In this document: in pieces, positions 60,330 to 64,000 of the stretch
How the letters are laid out: each line of letters starts with the position of its first letter
Numbering within the stretch: the stretch's first letter is position 1
DNA from: an uncultured Clostridium sp.
GTDB taxonomy: Bacteria; Bacillota; Clostridia; Lachnospirales; Lachnospiraceae
Assembly: GCA_900549235.1 (NCBI GenBank)
Contig: URNT01000016.1
Location: forward strand, 18,830 to 82,829
DNA length: 64,000 nt
Direction of reading: 5' to 3'
Notes under the pieces: model-generated
Databases searched by the model: none
Seen by the model: the letters and a program-made list of their open reading frames with translations, nothing else
Told to the model about the DNA's origin: nothing
Translations under genes and position numbers: made by a program

Positions 60330-60980
60330 CTACTCCTGAGCCCCGGCTTCCTCCTCCAGCTTAAGCTGCAGTTCTTCCTCTACCTGAGCCTTAATCTCCG
60401 CTTCCTGAGCGGGATTCACGTCCGGAAGCTCCTGGATATTCCCCACTCCGAACCGGCGGAGAAATTCCTCCGTAGTGGCAAACAGAGCCGGACGGCCCGG
60501 CGCATCCAGACGGCCTGCCTCATAAACCAGATCGTATTCCACCAAACGGTTCACCGCATGGTCAGATTTTACCCCGCGGATCTTCTCGATCTCCAGCTTG
60601 GTCACCGGCTGCTTATAGGCAATGATCGACAGGGTTTCAAGAACCACGTCGGACAGCACCTGCTTTTTCGGCGCCGCCGCCACCTGGATCAGATTTTCAT
60701 AATAGCGGGCCCTGGTGCACATCTGAAAGCTGTCCTCCAGCTGCAGGATCTCCATGCCCCTTTTCTCTTTTTGATACCGCTTCATCAGACGCTCTGCCGC
60801 CTGCCTGGCTGTGTCTGCGTCCTGTCCGATGGACGCCGCCAGCCGGGACAGCTCCACAGAGCCTCCCATGGTAAAAAGCACTGCCTCAATGGCCGCCTCC
60901 TGCTCCTTTGGATCTGTCACAGGCTCCAGCCTTCCTGTCAGCGCCTCAAAACCTTCTTTGTTATCTTCCTTCTTCATCAT
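60330..60980 (-). CDS. scpB: Segregation and condensation protein B
   Basis: A 216-residue protein with two winged-helix domains; family landmarks are AIEAVLFTMGGSVELSRLA, ETLSIIAYKQPVTKLEIEKI and GRPALFATTEEFLRRFG. It binds ScpA and SMC to form the condensin that compacts and separates chromosomes. It follows scpA by 32 bp in the same operon. The Glu-rich tail is longer than in Bacillus. Start at 60980 or 60977 (tandem ATG) after GAAGGAAGT. Confidence 0.93.
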   Translation of the reverse strand: MMKKEDNKEGFEALTGRLEPVTDPKEQEAAIEAVLFTMGGSVELSRLAASIGQDADTARQAAERLMKRYQKEKRGMEILQLEDSFQMCTRARYYENLIQVAAAPKKQVLSDVVLETLSIIAYKQPVTKLEIEKIRGVKSDHAVNRLVEYDLVYEAGRLDAPGRPALFATTEEFLRRFGVGNIQELPDVNPAQEAEIKAQVEEELQLKLEEEAGAQE

Positions 60981-61012
60981 ACTTCCTTCTTCTGCCTTTC
61001 CCGTTTCCAGAG

Positions 61013-61804
61013 CTACAGCTCCAGAGACTCCAGATCCAGTTCTTCTTCCTCTCCCTCCGGCTCCAGAGCCTCGATCTCCATCTCACCAAAAGTCTCCTCC
61101 TGGCTGAGATGGAGCTTTCCCAGCTTCATAAGCTCCAGCACCGCCAGAAAGGTCACCACCACCTCCAGACGGTCCCCCTGGCTCTCCAGAAGGGCTTTAA
61201 AGCCAAAGCGCCTCTCCCTTCTGGCAAAGGCCAGCACAGAGCCGATCTTCATCTCCAGGCTTACCGGCTCCCGCTTAATGGTGCCGAAATTGCTTCGGAT
61301 GGGGTCGATCTTATCCTCCTGCCGCTTCATCACCTGCTCAAAAATACGCTGGAGCTTTGCCAGAGTCAGCCCGTCCAGAAGGCTGTCCAGATCAACAGGG
61401 GGCTGATACTTTGCCACCTCCGCCGGCAGGGAAGGGGCTCTGTAGAAATGCTTCTGAGCTCCCTCCTCAAGTTCCGCCAGCTCCTCTGCCATCAGCTTAT
61501 ACCGCTTATACTCCAGAAGCCGCGCCACCAGCTCCGCTCTGGGGTCGATCTCCTCCCCCTCCTCATCAAGCTCTCTTGGCAGGAGCATCTTTGCCTTAAT
61601 GTCAAGGAGGGTAGCCGCCATCACCAGAAACTCACTGACCAGATTCAGATCCTCCCGTTCCATCTGCCGCACATGGTCCAGATACTGGGCGGTGATCTCG
61701 GCAATGGGAATGTCATATATATCTACTTTATTTTTATCGATCAGATGGAGCAGAAGGTCTAAAGGCCCTTCAAAATGCTCCAGCCTGTAGGTTATAGTCT
61801 CCAT
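61013..61804 (-). CDS. scpA: Segregation and condensation protein A (kleisin)
   Basis: A 263-residue kleisin. The N-terminal part (YRLEHFEGPLDLLLHLIDKN, DIPIAEITAQYLDHV) binds the SMC neck and the C-terminal winged helix (VVTFLAVLELMKLGKLHLSQ) binds the SMC cap. It ends in an acidic tail. It starts 4 bp after the phosphoesterase stop, so it is within the HAD-phosphoesterase-scpAB operon. Confidence 0.94.
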   Translation of the reverse strand: METITYRLEHFEGPLDLLLHLIDKNKVDIYDIPIAEITAQYLDHVRQMEREDLNLVSEFLVMAATLLDIKAKMLLPRELDEEGEEIDPRAELVARLLEYKRYKLMAEELAELEEGAQKHFYRAPSLPAEVAKYQPPVDLDSLLDGLTLAKLQRIFEQVMKRQEDKIDPIRSNFGTIKREPVSLEMKIGSVLAFARRERRFGFKALLESQGDRLEVVVTFLAVLELMKLGKLHLSQEETFGEMEIEALEPEGEEEELDLESLEL

Positions 61805-61808
61805 CCTC

Positions 61809-62675
61809 TTACCTGCCTTTCAGCCTCAGCACCACCAGCTGAGGGAGGTTGTTGATACGGATATTAATGGAATGGGTGCCAAGGCCCCGGCTCACCACCA
61901 TATATCTGCCTTCCTCCCGAAAGGTTCCGGCGCACCAGGGCAGGAAAAACTGATACTGAGGCGTCATCACTCCCCCAAGCCATGGAAGCCGTATGGTCCC
62001 CCCGTGGAAATGGCCGCAGAGGCTCAGATCTGCCCCCCACTCCCTGTAATCCTTAAAATACATGGGTGTATGAGCCAGAAGAATCACAAACCGGTCTCTC
62101 TCCGGCCATCCAAGCTTCTCTCTCAGTTCTCCCCTTCTCATGGGCTGAACCCTTTTTAAAAATGCCTTCCTGTAGCAGGCCTTATCAAGATCTGCCGCTC
62201 CGATCTGAATATCCTCCCCGAAAAGCACCGTTTCATTCTCCAGATAGGTAATGCCCATGCCCCTTACCTGGTCCCGGTACCTCTGGTACTGGTCCCCATA
62301 AAGCTCCTTCTTCCGCTCCATCCTGTTTTCATGGTTTCCATTTCCGCAAAAAACAGGATAGCGCCCCGAAAGCGCCCGAAGCAGCGCCAGAGGAACATCG
62401 GTAGCGGCCCGGCCATCCTTTACCACCATCATATCTCCCCCGGACAGCACCCCGTCCGGCCGGATCCTGTCTATGGCCGCCAGAAGCTCCCTGTTTCCCT
62501 TCCCGAATTCATTGTTGTGAAGATCGGAAAGAAACACCAGGGTTTTGTCCTTCTTTATCTTTGGTGAAATGATCTCGGTCTCCTCTACGGAAAGAGACCT
62601 CCGCTCATACCGGGACCTTGCAAGGGCACATACCGCTCCTCCAAGGCCGCCGGCTGCCGCCAGCTTCATCCACAT
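61809..62675 (-). CDS. Membrane-tethered metallophosphoesterase (YkuE-like)
   Basis: A 288-residue protein with a hydrophobic N-terminus (about 3-18) and the full calcineurin-like metal motif set: DLHNNEFG (D51, H53), GDMM, GNGNHENR, LLAHTPMYF and GHFHGG. These bind two metal ions. Relatives hydrolyse phosphodiesters, including lipid A- or undecaprenyl-linked substrates; the specific substrate here is unknown. The start at 62675 follows AAAGGAA and overlaps the HAD gene stop by 10 bp; a longer start at 62732 is less likely. Confidence 0.88.
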   Translation of the reverse strand: MWMKLAAAGGLGGAVCALARSRYERRSLSVEETEIISPKIKKDKTLVFLSDLHNNEFGKGNRELLAAIDRIRPDGVLSGGDMMVVKDGRAATDVPLALLRALSGRYPVFCGNGNHENRMERKKELYGDQYQRYRDQVRGMGITYLENETVLFGEDIQIGAADLDKACYRKAFLKRVQPMRRGELREKLGWPERDRFVILLAHTPMYFKDYREWGADLSLCGHFHGGTIRLPWLGGVMTPQYQFFLPWCAGTFREEGRYMVVSRGLGTHSINIRINNLPQLVVLRLKGR

Positions 62676-63343
62676 TCGTTCATTTCCTTTCTCTGCTCCA
62701 ACAGGGAGATCACATCCAGAAGACTTTCGCACTCCGCTGCCAGAAGACTTTTAAGCTCCGGCATAGGAGCCGCAAGATCCGGCACCATCACAGGGATAAA
62801 GCCCCCGGCTGCCGCCGCCCGAATCCCGTTAAAGCTGTCCTCTAAAACCATGCAGTTTTCCGGCTTTTCTCCAAGGGTTTCTGCCGCCAGAAGAAAGATG
62901 GCCGGGTCCGGCTTTGCCTCTTTTACCATATCTCCATAAATATAGGCCTTAAAAAACTCACTGATCCCTGCTTCCTTTACATTTCTCTGAGTCCACTGGC
63001 TGCTGCTGGCCGTTGCCACCGCACAGGGGATTCCCTGCTCCTTCAGATATGCCAGAAGCTCCTTTAAACCCTTTTTCACCGGGACACCGTTCTCATCGAT
63101 CCAGCGGTAGGAATAGCTCCTCTTTTCCTCGCGGAAGGCCTCATAATCAATCTCTGTGCCAAACCGTTCCGTAAATGCCGCCTGAACCCGGTCCGGCTTG
63201 GTACCCCGCAGATCCCGCAGGAAATCCTCATCTACCTGGATCCCGTATTTTTTTCCCACTATATTCCATGCGTCTGCCGCAAGCTTCTCTGTATCAAACA
63301 TAAGACCGTCCTGGTCAAAGATCACCGCTTTTACCTGTTTCAT
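62666..63343 (-). CDS. HAD-superfamily hydrolase (beta-phosphoglucomutase/phosphatase type)
   Basis: A 225-residue enzyme with nucleophile motif VIFDQDGLMFDTE (D10, D12), a helical cap (about 15-85), motif II AVATASSSQ, the Lys in KEAKPDPAIF, and the acidic motif VLEDSFNGIRAA. It could be a sugar-phosphate phosphatase or mutase. It is the first gene of the scpAB operon. Confidence 0.88.
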   Translation of the reverse strand: MKQVKAVIFDQDGLMFDTEKLAADAWNIVGKKYGIQVDEDFLRDLRGTKPDRVQAAFTERFGTEIDYEAFREEKRSYSYRWIDENGVPVKKGLKELLAYLKEQGIPCAVATASSSQWTQRNVKEAGISEFFKAYIYGDMVKEAKPDPAIFLLAAETLGEKPENCMVLEDSFNGIRAAAAGGFIPVMVPDLAAPMPELKSLLAAECESLLDVISLLEQRKEMNECG

Positions 63344-63498
63344 CGTTTTTGCTCCTTCCTGGCTGCATCGGTTGATTATTCATTATAGCACCACCCGGAT
63401 TCTTTGTAAAATCCTATTTACGCATTTCTCCGTCCATGATATAATCCGATTATTGATATTTATACAATATAACAGGTTATCCAAAGGAGGTAAAGCCC

Positions 63499-63846
63499 AT
63501 GATCCGATATGACCGTTTATGGGAAACCATGGCACAAAGAGGTATGAGCCAGTACCGCCTGATCAAGACTTACGGCTTCAGCGCCGGGCAGATCGGCCGT
63601 ATGAAGAAAAATATGCACGTTTCCACCCGCACCCTGGATACGCTCTGTACGATTCTGCAGTGCGGCATCAGCGATATTTTAGAGTTTGTTCCAGCCAGTG
63701 AGGAGGCTGCCCTCCGTCTTCCATCTGAACCGGCCATGGAGCCGGCGAAAGAGGAAAAAGAGCCCACTCCCAAGGGAGAGAAGCCCAAGAAATCCGGCAA
63801 AGGCAAGAAAAGGGAGAAAAAAGCCTCAAAAAGCAAGAAAAAATAA
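63499..63846 (+). CDS. Small XRE/Cro-type helix-turn-helix protein with a Lys-rich tail
   Basis: A 115-residue protein. The N-terminal 68 residues form an XRE-like helix-turn-helix (SQYRLIKTYGFSAGQIGRMK, then VSTRTLDTLCTILQCGISDI), as in small YozG/antitoxin-like regulators. The remaining 45 residues are a disordered Pro/Glu/Lys tail that ends in repeated KKS/KK, likely to bind DNA or RNA non-specifically. AAAGGAGGTAAAGCCC precedes the ATG. No toxin partner is adjacent inside the window. Confidence 0.82.
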   Translation: MIRYDRLWETMAQRGMSQYRLIKTYGFSAGQIGRMKKNMHVSTRTLDTLCTILQCGISDILEFVPASEEAALRLPSEPAMEPAKEEKEPTPKGEKPKKSGKGKKREKKASKSKKK

Positions 63847-63946
63847 CTTAATCCAGCTGCATATGGTATTCCAGTTTCATGGCTCCGCTCTCCAGCTCTG
63901 CCTGCATTCCAATATTTTATCCAGAGTATTATGCCAATTTTCAGCA

Positions 63947-63965
63947 GGGGCTGTTGCAAAAGTAG
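63947..63965. mobile_element. Possible terminal repeat of an insertion sequence running off the window
   Basis: GGGGCTGTTGCAAAAGTAG resembles the terminal inverted repeats of IS6- and IS1182-type elements, which often start G(G)xxCTGTTGCAAA. The element would lie mostly beyond the window edge, so no transposase is visible and the call is tentative. Confidence 0.35.
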
Positions 63966-63978
63966 ATGAATAATCTAC

Positions 63979-63999
63979 CGGAGCGACAGCTCCGTTTTT
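63979..63999 (+). terminator. Intrinsic terminator near the window end
   Basis: CGGAGC-GACA-GCTCCG followed by TTTTTA is a compact plus-strand terminator. It could end the HTH gene transcript, or be the stem often found just inside insertion-sequence ends. Confidence 0.65.
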
Positions 64000-64000
64000 A

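Overview
The window looks like chromosomal DNA of a strictly anaerobic, spore-former-related Firmicute of the Lachnospiraceae (Clostridium cluster XIVa). The basis is moderate GC, strong AGGAGG-type ribosome sites, a GGGtGRT/Fe-S scaffold pair, anaerobic ribonucleotide reductase, a YtaF-type protein, YesM/YesN regulation, many sugar ABC transporters, and giant SpaA/InlB-repeat surface proteins. The genus is not certain. No tRNA, rRNA, CRISPR array, prophage or complete insertion sequence was seen.

Layout. (1) 1-3.0 kb, minus strand: an enolase-superfamily enzyme with a CUT1 sugar ABC transporter, divergent from two tandem LysR regulators (3.2-5.3 kb). (2) 5.1-7.0 kb: a MarR regulator and MATE exporter with two palindromic operators. 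(3) 7.1-16.0 kb, minus strand: YesN response regulator, a YesM histidine kinase with no ectodomain, an ABC-ATPase-like protein that has lost its nucleotide-binding motifs, a ROK kinase, and a ribose-type ABC transporter (RbsA, RbsC, RbsB). (4) 16.2-22.5 kb: a 1951-residue LPKTG wall protein and a decayed remnant of a second sorting signal. (5) 22.5-30.7 kb: an orphan AAA15-type ATPase, a BTAD regulator with a degenerate GGDEF-like end, MATE, GreA, a Cu/Zn-SOD-like protein behind a terminator-bearing leader, Dus, and the GGGtGRT/scaffold pair. (6) 30.8-46.7 kb: a two-gene surface operon.

The surface operon is the most striking part. Its first gene encodes a 1219-residue membrane-anchored protein with InlB repeats and 17 Asp-rich GxDxxxGTxDD modules. 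Its second encodes a 4087-residue polypeptide that joins a thioester-domain/SpaA-repeat adhesin, an LATG-type sorting signal, a membrane-flanked ectodomain and a complete sortase catalytic domain. The substrate and its likely ligating enzyme therefore appear to be one protein.

(7) 47-50 kb: peroxiredoxin and NrdD. (8) 50.2-57.8 kb: a DeoR-controlled operon with a nucleoside-hydrolase-like enzyme, a CUT1 transporter, a HAD phosphatase, a TIM-barrel isomerase and MgtC. (9) 58-64 kb: YtaF-type protein, a glycine-riboswitch-controlled amino-acid symporter, the HAD-phosphoesterase-ScpA-ScpB operon, a small HTH protein, and a possible insertion-sequence end at the edge.

All functional calls come from reading motifs by eye; no database search was run.
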